Assembly (NCBI RefSeq): GCF_017592825.1
Contig: NZ_JAGFMD010000001.1
Span: 1,240,001 to 1,304,000, forward strand
DNA length: 64,000 nucleotides
Direction of reading: 5' to 3'
Source of the DNA: Roseivirga sp. E12
GTDB lineage: Bacteria > Bacteroidota > Bacteroidia > Cytophagales > Cyclobacteriaceae
Under the pieces are notes generated by a model. That model ran no database searches. It saw only the letters and a program-made list of their open reading frames with translations, and was not told the DNA's origin. Shown here in pieces: positions 42,201 to 49,879 of this stretch. The number at the start of each line of letters is the position of its first letter. Position 1 is the stretch's first letter. The position numbers and the translations under genes are program-made.

Positions 42201-42920
42201 GGTGTAAACAACCTCACCGCTCTCATTCAATAGCTGATTACCATTCGGGTCCACAGCAGGTGTCATAGTACACCAGTCCTCACCAGCATCGTATATGGCA
42301 AAAGGAAAATCAAGACTTGTATTATTAATGGCCTGAGTAATATAGTCCGTAATAAGGTTAGGGGTTAGCTGATCATTTTCCGTACTCAAATTGATCAGCG
42401 CATTGTGTTGAAAAAGTAGGGCAATCGAAGTGTCTACTGCCCCCTGCCAATCGCTTACATCGTATGGATACTGAGTGTCCTCTTCATTTTCTAAAGCCGC
42501 ATTATTGGCCAATTCAGAAACTCTATCATAGAGCTTTATTTTTGGGTGCACCTCCCAAGTTTTTGCCCCTCTGCTTTTTTGCCTGTCGTAAAATTTCCTT
42601 TTGCCTTTTTGAGGGGTATGAATTCCCATCTGGGTAATTTGATTGGTAACCCCATTACTCGTTTGCCTTGGGTAAGTAACATGCGTTAGACAAATCACAT
42701 CGGCAGGTAAATCAACGTCAATAAAGTGTGTAAGTCGATCATCATTAATATACCTAAGACTTGGATGTGTTTCTTTGGCCTTAACAATAGATTCAGGAGT
42801 ATGCTTCTTTACGGGAAAATCCTTAAAAGAGTGGTGGAAAGTAAAATTTACATCTTGTTTTACATAGGAAAAATCGAAGTGCAACGTGTGTTGCTCCGTT
42901 GGACGAAACTGTGGATTCAT
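39213..42920 (-). CDS. Unrecognised 1235-residue protein with NHL-like repeats near the C-terminus
   Basis: No signal peptide. The N-terminal 300 residues are not recognised. Residues about 300-540 are beta-rich (PYNWVISNHSKGHGLSVDSK, GGFGGSIKVKV). Two hydrophobic stretches at about 598-622 (CWVGILATCLVELALPVILL) and 640-665 (FAMCAAGGFLVTTATATYIA) could be membrane-inserting hairpins. Residues about 1080-1190 read like NHL propeller blades (GPRGIELGLDGVILILEAVN, YLDMAVEGVGYIYVLRH). Paired with the pentapeptide protein. It might be an exported or delivered large protein; no homologue comes to mind. Confidence 0.75.
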   Translation of the reverse strand: MNPQFRPTEQHTLHFDFSYVKQDVNFTFHHSFKDFPVKKHTPESIVKAKETHPSLRYINDDRLTHFIDVDLPADVICLTHVTYPRQTSNGVTNQITQMGIHTPQKGKRKFYDRQKSRGAKTWEVHPKIKLYDRVSELANNAALENEEDTQYPYDVSDWQGAVDTSIALLFQHNALINLSTENDQLTPNLITDYITQAINNTSLDFPFAIYDAGEDWCTMTPAVDPNGNQLLNESGEVVYTMELSPDVKSAMEAPLKLAVKYCADEEELEGQTWNSVEGATSDSYNADANVTNSESPGAMQPVSKEVTLTNESANNNPYNWVISNHSKGHGLSVDSKVEWKNASGSKTWKGSGLWSDLDTQIPLNDNIVAALLREEVYIKVCTADHESGLIGGYLKIVGEIDEDLPVNFEVELSSSWTEEDPIETEATLSGSFILNEVRTSMSYSINASNLDNNSATAMLCMDNSNIEFPLRFSNDGGFGGSIKVKVTNEWLRHLSAYVTFLDEDDKPITFDKKNDQTLASVAEVDSPEAQWPEQMAEYLGDVFEPAPDKKYLQLIQPVTEVFGIPLGGDPTTLTIPVPDEAHTVKLLFGGLGTGKIDNDVCWVGILATCLVELALPVILLAAGNSNSDTEDTNSIMNDPEMVFAMCAAGGFLVTTATATYIATSQDSEVATKDVISVLSPLLLNQACTLGKWMAKRMAEGAAERCIPFIDAAKAAFDAAVTAAQLAQTSIEVASSPFVFEMEAVRAIDLQMTLVADKDYKKFPDQATKYLVSVVYDKSVINPKETFELPAGKPLSDDIIVNFENVPAGGKLRVYVFFLSDNNWQAGQGCTDWLEAKGTDGSTLVIPELEIETNLVPLSASSVYEHKSKIAFSEGEGHFWQAAEGQPPTATLHTDSPYAPTKVTKWNSITMSQSPAMMAYDWMASNLPGADNSSNAYTVQNLSTLQHPEQQFSMLEKPTNKEGGVLYDMAGPDDGSGLNFFIDPTAGEFNPETNPGGGYHLRKVSLKYVKYESSEEVVPPEFSTDTNESWGRFPVEIDKFVKHPQGYVFGISYSLHKLFYLELPDKAMADKDAPMANSTAGEGFREGLVNGPRGIELGLDGVILILEAVNNRVQAFDTQGKPIPYFTDPNDESAKVSTMNLANADGATYLDMAVEGVGYIYVLRHDADGSDPNSYAVDVYKPDGSFLVTTTGVSAAKITVSLLRAIYALNYEVIMGDKGRIEPSVSLWVAPAPDPE

Positions 42921-43031
42921 GTGTGTTTGTTTTGGTTGAAGGCCTCACCTTGAGGATGAGGTGTCTGTTCTAAATATAGAGAATGTTTGGTGGTTCTACC
43001 AGAGTAGCAAACCAAAGGTGCAAGAGACCGG

Positions 43032-43316
43032 CTACAGCAGGTAATTATATTCCGGAAACCTCTCAAACATCTTTTGGGTAAAGTTGCAACGAGGAATTAC
43101 AGAAAGGTCATTGGATTTAGCATAATCAATCATTTGATCGAAGAGTAACTTCCCTAGTCCTTTTCCTTTCTGAGATTGATCTACCTGTGTATGTTGAATG
43201 ATGATCCGATCGGCAAGTGGTTTTGCGAACATCATATGAGCAACCATTTTTTCGTCTTTCCAAAGCTGAAACTCCCCTCCTAAGTCATCCTCTTTGAGTC
43301 TACTTTCCATCGTCAT
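43032..43316 (-). CDS. Short GNAT-family N-acetyltransferase (YjdJ/NATD1-like)
   Basis: 94 residues. IIIQHTQVDQSQKGKGLGKLLFDQMIDYAKS holds the acetyl-CoA loop (QKGKGLGK), and VIPRCNFTQKMFERFPEYNYLL is the typical end of the tiny GNAT group. The ATG is inside the UBP zinc-finger gene's stop (ATGA-like overlap), so the two are coupled. Acceptor unknown. Confidence 0.88.
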   Translation of the reverse strand: MTMESRLKEDDLGGEFQLWKDEKMVAHMMFAKPLADRIIIQHTQVDQSQKGKGLGKLLFDQMIDYAKSNDLSVIPRCNFTQKMFERFPEYNYLL

Positions 43317-43597
43317 TAGTAAGCTTTGGGGTTGAAGCTATCATGCTCAAAGCAATAGGCCCATTTCTCACCGGGCTCAGCAGAAAGTATCACGGAGTGG
43401 CCAGCATGTACTTCAGCATGCTTTCGAGCATGTTGATTAGGCGATGAATCGCAGCACAAGGTAGTTCCACAGGTCTGGCATTTTCTTAAGTGCAACCAAG
43501 AGTCGCCTGTCTTCACGCATTCATCACACTCGTACTGATCAGGAGGGTTGACTTCTAGGGTTTGAAGGTGTTCACAAATCTGCGGTTTCAGCGACAT
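43316..43597 (-). CDS. UBP-type zinc-finger protein
   Basis: 93 residues that are almost entirely a ZnF-UBP domain: CEHLQT, YECDECVKTGDSWLHLRKCQ, CGTTLCCDSSPNQHARKHA, HAGHSVIL, with all expected Cys/His ligands. In eukaryotes this domain binds the ubiquitin C-terminus. Bacterial single-domain versions exist and lack a known target. Overlaps the GNAT gene by one base, a pairing that hints at a modification-related role. Confidence 0.9.
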   Translation of the reverse strand: MSLKPQICEHLQTLEVNPPDQYECDECVKTGDSWLHLRKCQTCGTTLCCDSSPNQHARKHAEVHAGHSVILSAEPGEKWAYCFEHDSFNPKAY

Positions 43598-43615
43598 GGA
43601 TGTTAGCTTTTAACG

Positions 43616-43652
43616 AAAAATGATCGGCTAATAAAGTTAACCGATCATTTTT
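43616..43652 (-). terminator. Terminator of the blaIR-like operon
   Basis: AAAAATGATCGG and CCGATCATTTTT form a 12-bp perfect stem with T runs on both strands, 25 bp after the BlaR1-like gene. Confidence 0.85.
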
Positions 43653-43676
43653 CATTGACAACATGAATTACATAGA

Positions 43677-45188
43677 TCAATCATAATCTACTTTGATGCC
43701 GTACTTTCTAAACATTTGGTGCAAATCATCAACGTATGTTTTCAGTTTAGGATTAACCAGAGCAGGTGCAACGAACTTGACCCCTAACTTTTTCATGGCC
43801 TCACCTGCCTCAACCGTAGGTTTTTTGTTGATCACTTTACCATGAACAAACTCCTCAGAATACAGATTAATATAGATATGGTTTAGAGACTCTAGACTCA
43901 TATTGCGAGCTCTATTATCTCTTACATACCTCCCTACATCTGTTTCATCACTAAAGGCATAGGCTTCTGACATTTCTTCTGCAGTCAGCTGTTTGAAAAT
44001 TGACTCCAAGGATTCAATACTAACCTCCTCTTCGCCATCCATTAAATATTTACCATCATTGGTAATAAAAATGGTCAGTGTAGAAGTAGACCTGAAATAT
44101 GGCTCTGCCTTAGTTTTTTCTGAAGCAGTCAGTTGCTCGTGCAAGGTCCACATACGGTACATGTCCTTGGCCTTAGTTACAAAGTCATAAGGAGGGTAAT
44201 TTTTATATTGCCTCGCCAGCTTATTGTACTCTTCCAAAGTTGTTAAGCCCTCATCTTGGACCATAAGAATGACCTCCTCAAGGATGGGTTCACTTCTTTC
44301 GACAATTGATGGAAGTACTTCTGTATTTCTACTACTAAAACTGAAGAGCGTTAGAGAGACCAAAGGCAGCAATAATAAGCACCTCAGTACCATTGCCCGT
44401 TTTGTTGTTCTTGTTTTCATAATTGTGAATCTTTTTTTGATAAATGAAAATTGAAAAGCATTCACCAGATCTGATGGTAGTTTATTAATGGCAAAAGCCA
44501 GTACTATTTGCTGATATAGGCCGGGTTTAACCCCTTTCTCGAGAACGCCCCGATCAGCAAGGTATTCGTGATTAAGTTTCATGTAATTTTTAGTCAATCG
44601 AATCAGTGGATTGAACCAAAAAACTACCTGTAATAATTCGATTAAGAGCACATCAACGGAGTGCAATTGCTTGGCATGAATCTCTTCATGCCAAATGACT
44701 TCTTTGGGTATTTCTTCGTTGATAAATTTCTTCCTGTTATAAAACACATACTTCAAAAACGTGTGAGGGATTACCTCTTCTCTCAATAACACTTTGATCA
44801 ATGAGACTTCTTTCAGCTTGGGATTTCTTTTTATCCTGAGAATAATCTTGAAAAAATTGATGAAAAACTTAGTGGCAAAAAGAGCTAAACCGATAAAGTA
44901 AACCCCATAAAGAGCAAAAGGCCAAAAATTAACAGGCGACTCTATAACCTCTCTTTCTGTGAACGATTCCACCTGTTCCGTGATGATCATCGAGGGTATC
45001 GGTAACTGTATTTTTGTTGTTTCTGTATATGTTGTGAAGGTTAGCTCGGGAATGATCAAGGCCAAACAAATTGCCGTTAGAAGGTAGATTCGTTTAAACT
45101 TATGTACGCTCGTTTTTTCAAGAGCAAGCTTATAGAAGGCCAAGAAAATAGCAAGACAACAACTAAACTTTAGGATATAGATAAGCAT
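43677..45188 (-). CDS. BlaR1/MecR1-like M56 membrane metallopeptidase
   Basis: 503 residues: transmembrane helices near 5-22, 36-52, 88-110, and a cytosolic zinc peptidase with HEEIHAKQLHSVDVL (HExxH) and HEYLADRGVLEKG. A fourth helix (MVLRCLLLLPLVSLTLFSFS) precedes a periplasmic tail of about 210 residues that is not a penicillin-binding sensor. Signals presumably lead to cleavage of the BlaI-like repressor encoded 2 bp upstream. The sensed compound is unknown, since the tail has no SxxK motif. Confidence 0.9.
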   Translation of the reverse strand: MLIYILKFSCCLAIFLAFYKLALEKTSVHKFKRIYLLTAICLALIIPELTFTTYTETTKIQLPIPSMIITEQVESFTEREVIESPVNFWPFALYGVYFIGLALFATKFFINFFKIILRIKRNPKLKEVSLIKVLLREEVIPHTFLKYVFYNRKKFINEEIPKEVIWHEEIHAKQLHSVDVLLIELLQVVFWFNPLIRLTKNYMKLNHEYLADRGVLEKGVKPGLYQQIVLAFAINKLPSDLVNAFQFSFIKKRFTIMKTRTTKRAMVLRCLLLLPLVSLTLFSFSSRNTEVLPSIVERSEPILEEVILMVQDEGLTTLEEYNKLARQYKNYPPYDFVTKAKDMYRMWTLHEQLTASEKTKAEPYFRSTSTLTIFITNDGKYLMDGEEEVSIESLESIFKQLTAEEMSEAYAFSDETDVGRYVRDNRARNMSLESLNHIYINLYSEEFVHGKVINKKPTVEAGEAMKKLGVKFVAPALVNPKLKTYVDDLHQMFRKYGIKVDYD

Positions 45189-45190
45189 AA

Positions 45191-45556
45191 CTACTTTCTT
45201 TTAATCTCCTTATCGATTATTCCCTTCAGTGCTTCTAACTCCTCCTTAGTCAAATTCGCCTTTTGCGTAAAAAACGATGCAAATTGCGCAGAACTATCAC
45301 CAAAGAAATTCTTTATCAAACCGTTCAAGTGATTTGAGAAGTAGTCATCCTTAGATACCAAAGGCCTATACTGCCGAGAGTTTCCGAATAAGGTATAGGC
45401 CACAAAGCCTTTATCCATCATCCTTTTCAACAAGGTCAGAAGTGTAGTCGTTGCTGGCTTAGGCTCTGGATATACATCCAGCAGCTCTTTCATAAATGCC
45501 TTTTCTAACTCCCAAAGGTGTTGCATTAATTGTTCTTCGGCTTTTGATAACTGCAT
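45191..45556 (-). CDS. BlaI/MecI/CopY-family repressor
   Basis: 121 residues. Winged helix with LSKAEEQLMQHLWELEKAFM, TTTLLTLLKRMMDKGFVAYT and the YRPLVSKDDYFSNHL linker, followed by a dimerisation helix set. The ATG is followed 2 bp after its stop by the M56 peptidase gene. Two perfect dyads lie directly upstream and are the expected binding sites, so the operon is self-repressed. Confidence 0.95.
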   Translation of the reverse strand: MQLSKAEEQLMQHLWELEKAFMKELLDVYPEPKPATTTLLTLLKRMMDKGFVAYTLFGNSRQYRPLVSKDDYFSNHLNGLIKNFFGDSSAQFASFFTQKANLTKEELEALKGIIDKEIKRK

Positions 45557-45576
45557 AAGTCTACATTCTTAGATGT

Positions 45577-45622
45577 TACTCTACAAACATAGAGTATATA
45601 ATTTATCTCTACAAGTGTAGAG
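45577..45622. promoter_or_regulatory. Tandem BlaI-type operators
   Basis: TACTCTA-CAAACA-TAGAGTA (45577-45596) and CTCTACA-AG-TGTAGAG (45607-45622) both have 7-bp perfect arms with the TACA/TGTA core of BlaI sites, 20-65 bp before the repressor start. Confidence 0.8.
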
Positions 45623-45691
45623 CAAAATATTTTTATTTGTAACCTGATTAATTGGGAATTGTTGGAACTGAAAGGCGAAAAAGTCCTACCC

Positions 45692-46438
45692 TCAATCAAG
45701 CATGGAGATGAGTTTATTCAAAGCCATGATGGCTTCAGCATACTTTTTCGCCTGTTCAATAATCTGAAACCTACGTCCAAAGGCTAATACCTCTAGGCTT
45801 TTGTCGGCAAGAATATACGGATAGTCTAATGTTGTCGGGGGCCTTGGGTCATCCTCATAAAATAGATCAACATCGGCCTGTCTATTATGCTTACCCCAGA
45901 GGTAAGGATGCTTGATCATCACTGCTACCTCATACTTATCCTTAATAAATGTATTCGAAATAGCCTCTCGTTCTTTAACACTCTCCACTAGAGCATAGTA
46001 CTCCGCTATTTGGTTTTGAAGTGAATCTTCCAAGGCCGCAATCTCTCCTGAGTTGCTTAACAATACAAAGCCCTTGGTCTCTGCTTTAAAATTGTACTCC
46101 AAAACTAAATAAGTCAGATTGCCCGCAAAACTGCCATCAACTGGAATCAATGTCTTAAACTGCATCAACACGGAGTCTGCAGCATGGTATTGGATTTCTA
46201 ATAAGCTGTCTAAACGCTTTAGTTCTGCCAAATCCAGTTTTAAGTCCTGCTTAAAAAGCAGTAGATGTGAATTAGCCGACTTCTTAAGATTCCTTGCTTG
46301 ATTCCAATTATTGACTTGTACAGCCAGCACAATACCGATTACAACTAGGAGTATTTCGCCTACAGCATACAGAAGATAGCGTTTAACCTTACCGCCTTCT
46401 ACCATCTTGTTTCTAAGTTTTCGGAGTAAGAAAATCAT
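45692..46438 (-). CDS. DUF6090-family membrane protein
   Basis: 248 residues. A short basic N-terminus (RKLRNKMVEGGKVKRYLLYA), one membrane helix (VGEILLVVIGIVLAVQVNNW) and a largely helical outside domain. The WxxxxNW-type end of the helix is typical of this Bacteroidota-specific group. It starts 3 bp after the TPR/TolB-like gene stop and is co-transcribed with it. Function unknown. Confidence 0.85.
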   Translation of the reverse strand: MIFLLRKLRNKMVEGGKVKRYLLYAVGEILLVVIGIVLAVQVNNWNQARNLKKSANSHLLLFKQDLKLDLAELKRLDSLLEIQYHAADSVLMQFKTLIPVDGSFAGNLTYLVLEYNFKAETKGFVLLSNSGEIAALEDSLQNQIAEYYALVESVKEREAISNTFIKDKYEVAVMIKHPYLWGKHNRQADVDLFYEDDPRPPTTLDYPYILADKSLEVLAFGRRFQIIEQAKKYAEAIMALNKLISMLD

Positions 46439-46441
46439 CTT

Positions 46442-48838
46442 TTAGTTGATTTGACCTCTTAATTCTTCCTCGGGTCTTTCTACCAATACTGATAATCTAC
46501 CATAGGCATCATCTACCCATGGCATATACATTTCATCAGGATCAACATAGGCCTCCAAGAATCTTTTATAATAAGCAATAGCTTCGTCTTTTCGATCCAA
46601 CTTATCATACATCTGTGCGATACGGTAAACGTTATACCCCCACGTAAACCCTGAGAACAAAATGGTGAACGCCTCCGACTCCAAGGTGTTTAGGTAGATG
46701 TCCAAAGCATCTTCAAAGGCTTCCTCTTTGATTTTTATTTCTGCTAAATGAAAATTTCGTGGTTTGGCCAGAAAAGTTGCATAATCCAGTGTCACGCGTT
46801 TTACCTTGGTGACGGCCGAATCGAATTTAATCTTGGCCTCTTCTATATCCCCCTCTGTGTAATCTATAAATCCAGACAAATTAAAATAGAGCAATCTTGC
46901 CTGGTCTCTGGCTTTACCAAATGGAGTAACTGTTTCATCGCTAAAATGACTCTTTAATACGCCTAGCTGGTTTTCAGCCTCTTCGAGATTATCGTTATAG
47001 AGATACGCCAAGCCGAGCAAATAGTCCAGCTCCAATTGAGGAATTCCGTACATGGCTTCAGAAGCCTTCGTTTTAGTCAACTCTATTTTTGGAATAAGCG
47101 ATTGAGCATACTGATTCCAGAGCGGAATTGCTTCAAAACTGAGTTGAATAAAGTTTCCAGCGAAAGCCGGTGACAAAGAGCCATGTTGTTCAAAGTCTGC
47201 AAGTTGCTTCTCAATAAAATCTTTATGCTGTCCCGTGACTGAAGGTTCAAGAAGGTTTAGCCATGTATCCAGACCAATAAATTTATCATCAATTTTCCGG
47301 ACTCTCTTGGCAATTTTAAACCCATCCAGAACTTCGATTTTTCGCTTTGGATTGAAAGCAAAATCAGGTCTCATAACTTCATGCAATTCCGCGATATTCT
47401 GATCCGTTATGGAATCCTGCATCATAACTCGACTAAATTCCAATCCGTATCGCTGATCTGACTCAGGGTCCAAGTAACTAACATAATCTTCAAATGCTTC
47501 AAGGTCTTCTTCGCTTTCTGCAATGTTGATCAGATGCTCGAAATATTCATCCTTAGTTGGATCAAGTTCGATCAATCGCTCAAAATAGGGTTTGGCATCT
47601 CTTCGGTCACCAGCTACAATCTCCCTGTGATGATAAATTGACTCTGCCAGACCATTAAGGATTTCAATGGATTCTCCATATTTGTCTAACAATTCACGAA
47701 ACTGACGTTCGGAGGAAATATCAGAATTGAGATAGGCCAGTCTTGCCCTTACCACTTCTCCATTTTTTCCTTTCAGATTCTTACTCAAAGCCTCTAAACG
47801 GTCGAAGTAGGGTATGTATTCCTTTGTACTTCGAGAGCCTGCATTAACATCACGAATCCAACCTGCATTGACGATATAGCGATAATAACCCAATGCAAAT
47901 GTCGAATCTGCTTCAAGACTTTCTCTAAATTGTATCAAAGCCTCCTGGTGTTTTCCTTGTCGGCTAAGTTGTATTCCTTGGAGAAAGGGAACAATGCTCT
48001 CCAAGTTATTTGTAGTCAAAATTGCCTCGCTGTTGAACTCACTCCCTTGTTCTCTTAATTCATCAGCTACTAATCTTCTGATAATATTATCAACCCTGCC
48101 CATTAGCTCGGTTTCAGTTCCATCTTCAATAATCGCATTACCCACTGGCTGGCCGGCCTGATCATATTTAGAAATCTTAACTTCGAGTAACTCACCTACT
48201 TGTGTAATACTCCCTAAGATTACTCTATTCGCTCCCAGGTCCGCTGCCGCCTTAGCAGCAGCAACAGGGTTTCTATTGTCGAGGCCTTTGGAATTAGCAA
48301 CACCAAGAATAATATTCGGATCTGTAGCATTTAATCCCGGCATAGCATCCAGCTTGCCGCTGATTAGATCGACCATACCATCCTTTAAATATTGGATGTC
48401 CAAACCGCCTTGAATGGAAAAAGGAAAAACCGCTATGGCTTCTGTTCTTTCTGTTTCTGACGAGTCTTCTACACTTAGATAGAACTTATCGACCAGTAGG
48501 AAGACTACTGCCAAACTTAAAATCGAAATAGTCAGTCTGTTCAGTTGCTTACCTGTATTAACTGAGATCGACTTTTCCTTGTCCACCGAATCTGTCTTCT
48601 TAAGACCATCCGTAGTCAACTCATAAATCCAGGAAACTATTAAAACTACGGGAGCACCTGCTAGTAATGTGACAATTACAGCCGTAGTCGCCCATTTTGG
48701 TAAATCAAGGTATGGGAAAACGGTGGCAACAAACTGAATGATCAACCAGGCTGAAACGACATAGAAGATGAAGGCGCGAACTACATTACGTTTCTTTAGT
48801 TCTTCCCAGAAATTATTGAGCTTGTCAAATCCTGACAT
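46442..48838 (-). CDS. Membrane TPR protein with TolB/FlgO-like domain
   Basis: 798 residues from MSGFDKLNNFWEELKKRNVV. Three membrane helices (AFIFYVVSAWLIIQFVATVF; VIVTLLAGAPVVLIVSWIYE; ISILSLAVVFLLVDKFYLS) are followed by a TolB-like part (IAVFPFSIQGG, YLKDGMVDLISGKL) and many TPR-like helices (HQEALIQFRESLEADSTFAL). The N-terminal WEELKKRNVVRAF is typical of proteins that elsewhere carry adenylate-cyclase or winged-helix domains; here only the tail is present. It is divergent from another TPR lipoprotein gene. Confidence 0.85.
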   Translation of the reverse strand: MSGFDKLNNFWEELKKRNVVRAFIFYVVSAWLIIQFVATVFPYLDLPKWATTAVIVTLLAGAPVVLIVSWIYELTTDGLKKTDSVDKEKSISVNTGKQLNRLTISILSLAVVFLLVDKFYLSVEDSSETERTEAIAVFPFSIQGGLDIQYLKDGMVDLISGKLDAMPGLNATDPNIILGVANSKGLDNRNPVAAAKAAADLGANRVILGSITQVGELLEVKISKYDQAGQPVGNAIIEDGTETELMGRVDNIIRRLVADELREQGSEFNSEAILTTNNLESIVPFLQGIQLSRQGKHQEALIQFRESLEADSTFALGYYRYIVNAGWIRDVNAGSRSTKEYIPYFDRLEALSKNLKGKNGEVVRARLAYLNSDISSERQFRELLDKYGESIEILNGLAESIYHHREIVAGDRRDAKPYFERLIELDPTKDEYFEHLINIAESEEDLEAFEDYVSYLDPESDQRYGLEFSRVMMQDSITDQNIAELHEVMRPDFAFNPKRKIEVLDGFKIAKRVRKIDDKFIGLDTWLNLLEPSVTGQHKDFIEKQLADFEQHGSLSPAFAGNFIQLSFEAIPLWNQYAQSLIPKIELTKTKASEAMYGIPQLELDYLLGLAYLYNDNLEEAENQLGVLKSHFSDETVTPFGKARDQARLLYFNLSGFIDYTEGDIEEAKIKFDSAVTKVKRVTLDYATFLAKPRNFHLAEIKIKEEAFEDALDIYLNTLESEAFTILFSGFTWGYNVYRIAQMYDKLDRKDEAIAYYKRFLEAYVDPDEMYMPWVDDAYGRLSVLVERPEEELRGQIN

Positions 48839-48987
48839 GAAATCAGTAGGGAGTTTTGGTTGAATCCTCGGATGAAAATAAGCATTAAATTTTATAAAAT
48901 TTAGAGCTCCAATTGTACTGCCTAAAGATTCCGAATTGTTTATCATTCATCTTTTGACCAATTTACTCCGACTAAAACCACCATAGT

Positions 48988-49857
48988 TTGATTAAACTTC
49001 TCAACCGCCATATTTCAGGCCATAGCCTATCCACCCAATTTCTCCTATTCCTGACCATTGTAGGACTGACATTTTCCTGTGGCAAGTCAAAGGCAGTAGT
49101 AATGCCTGACTATGGTACCGAAATCGATTCTGCCAGACACTACTTTCTCAAAGGTTGGGAAGAGATTCTGGACAATGGTCGTTGGACCGAATCTGAAATT
49201 GCTTTTAGAAAGGCTTCAGCACTCGATCCTGACTGGTTGCTGGGAAAAAGTATGATTGGACGTATTACTCGAAATTTAGAAGAGCGTCAAACACTTTTTG
49301 CTGAACTAGATGCTAACAAGGATAAAGCAAATGAAGATGAACGATTGCTGCTTGATGTCAATCTGCTCAGCATGCAGTCTGCTAATAACAGAGGCTTGGG
49401 CATTCCAAACTCTCCAGAGGCCAACAGAAAGCGCGTAGAATTGGCCGAGAGGAACTTCGGAAAGTTTGTGAGGAAGTATCCTACAGACAACTACTTTAAA
49501 GCGGAGTATATAGAGTTTCTCCATGCCATTCATGGACCTCGAGTGGCACTGGATTCATTGGCCCTGCTTGCTACTTCTGAACAAAAGCAACTCGGCTTTT
49601 TTATTAGTTATGCAGGAGATTTGGAACTGGAACTTGGTCATACGGAAAGAGCCATGGCACTGTCAATGATTTTAGATGAAAAACTGACCGATCCCTCCTA
49701 TCTAAGTCCTCTTATGCTGAAGGCTAATATTTATATCGCCTTTGATAGTCTTCAAAAGGCGAGCGATTTGGTCGATCGCGTGGTTGCAGCGGACTCCAAC
49801 CATATGATTGCCTTAGGAATGCAGGCCAGGCTTAAGCAAGCGATAGAAGACCAATGA
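48988..49857 (+). CDS. TPR-containing lipoprotein
   Basis: 289 residues. No early ATG is available, so a TTG start is likely; the signal TQFLLFLTIVGLTFSCGKSK has a lipobox ending in Cys. The mature protein has TPR-like helices (AFRKASALDPDWLLG, ALDSLALLATSEQKQLG, KASDLVDRVVAADSN). Its repeat style resembles the divergent membrane TPR protein, suggesting related origin. It precedes a DUF885 gene by about 20 bp, probably one operon. Confidence 0.75.
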   Translation: MIKLLNRHISGHSLSTQFLLFLTIVGLTFSCGKSKAVVMPDYGTEIDSARHYFLKGWEEILDNGRWTESEIAFRKASALDPDWLLGKSMIGRITRNLEERQTLFAELDANKDKANEDERLLLDVNLLSMQSANNRGLGIPNSPEANRKRVELAERNFGKFVRKYPTDNYFKAEYIEFLHAIHGPRVALDSLALLATSEQKQLGFFISYAGDLELELGHTERAMALSMILDEKLTDPSYLSPLMLKANIYIAFDSLQKASDLVDRVVAADSNHMIALGMQARLKQAIEDQ

Positions 49858-49879
49858 TCAAACCCTCGTGAAAAGAAAA

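Noticed and set aside
43316-43597. Eukaryotic contamination or recent transfer because of the UBP zinc finger
   Set aside because: Base use matches neighbours, the gene overlaps a bacterial GNAT gene, and single-domain UBP fingers are known in bacteria.
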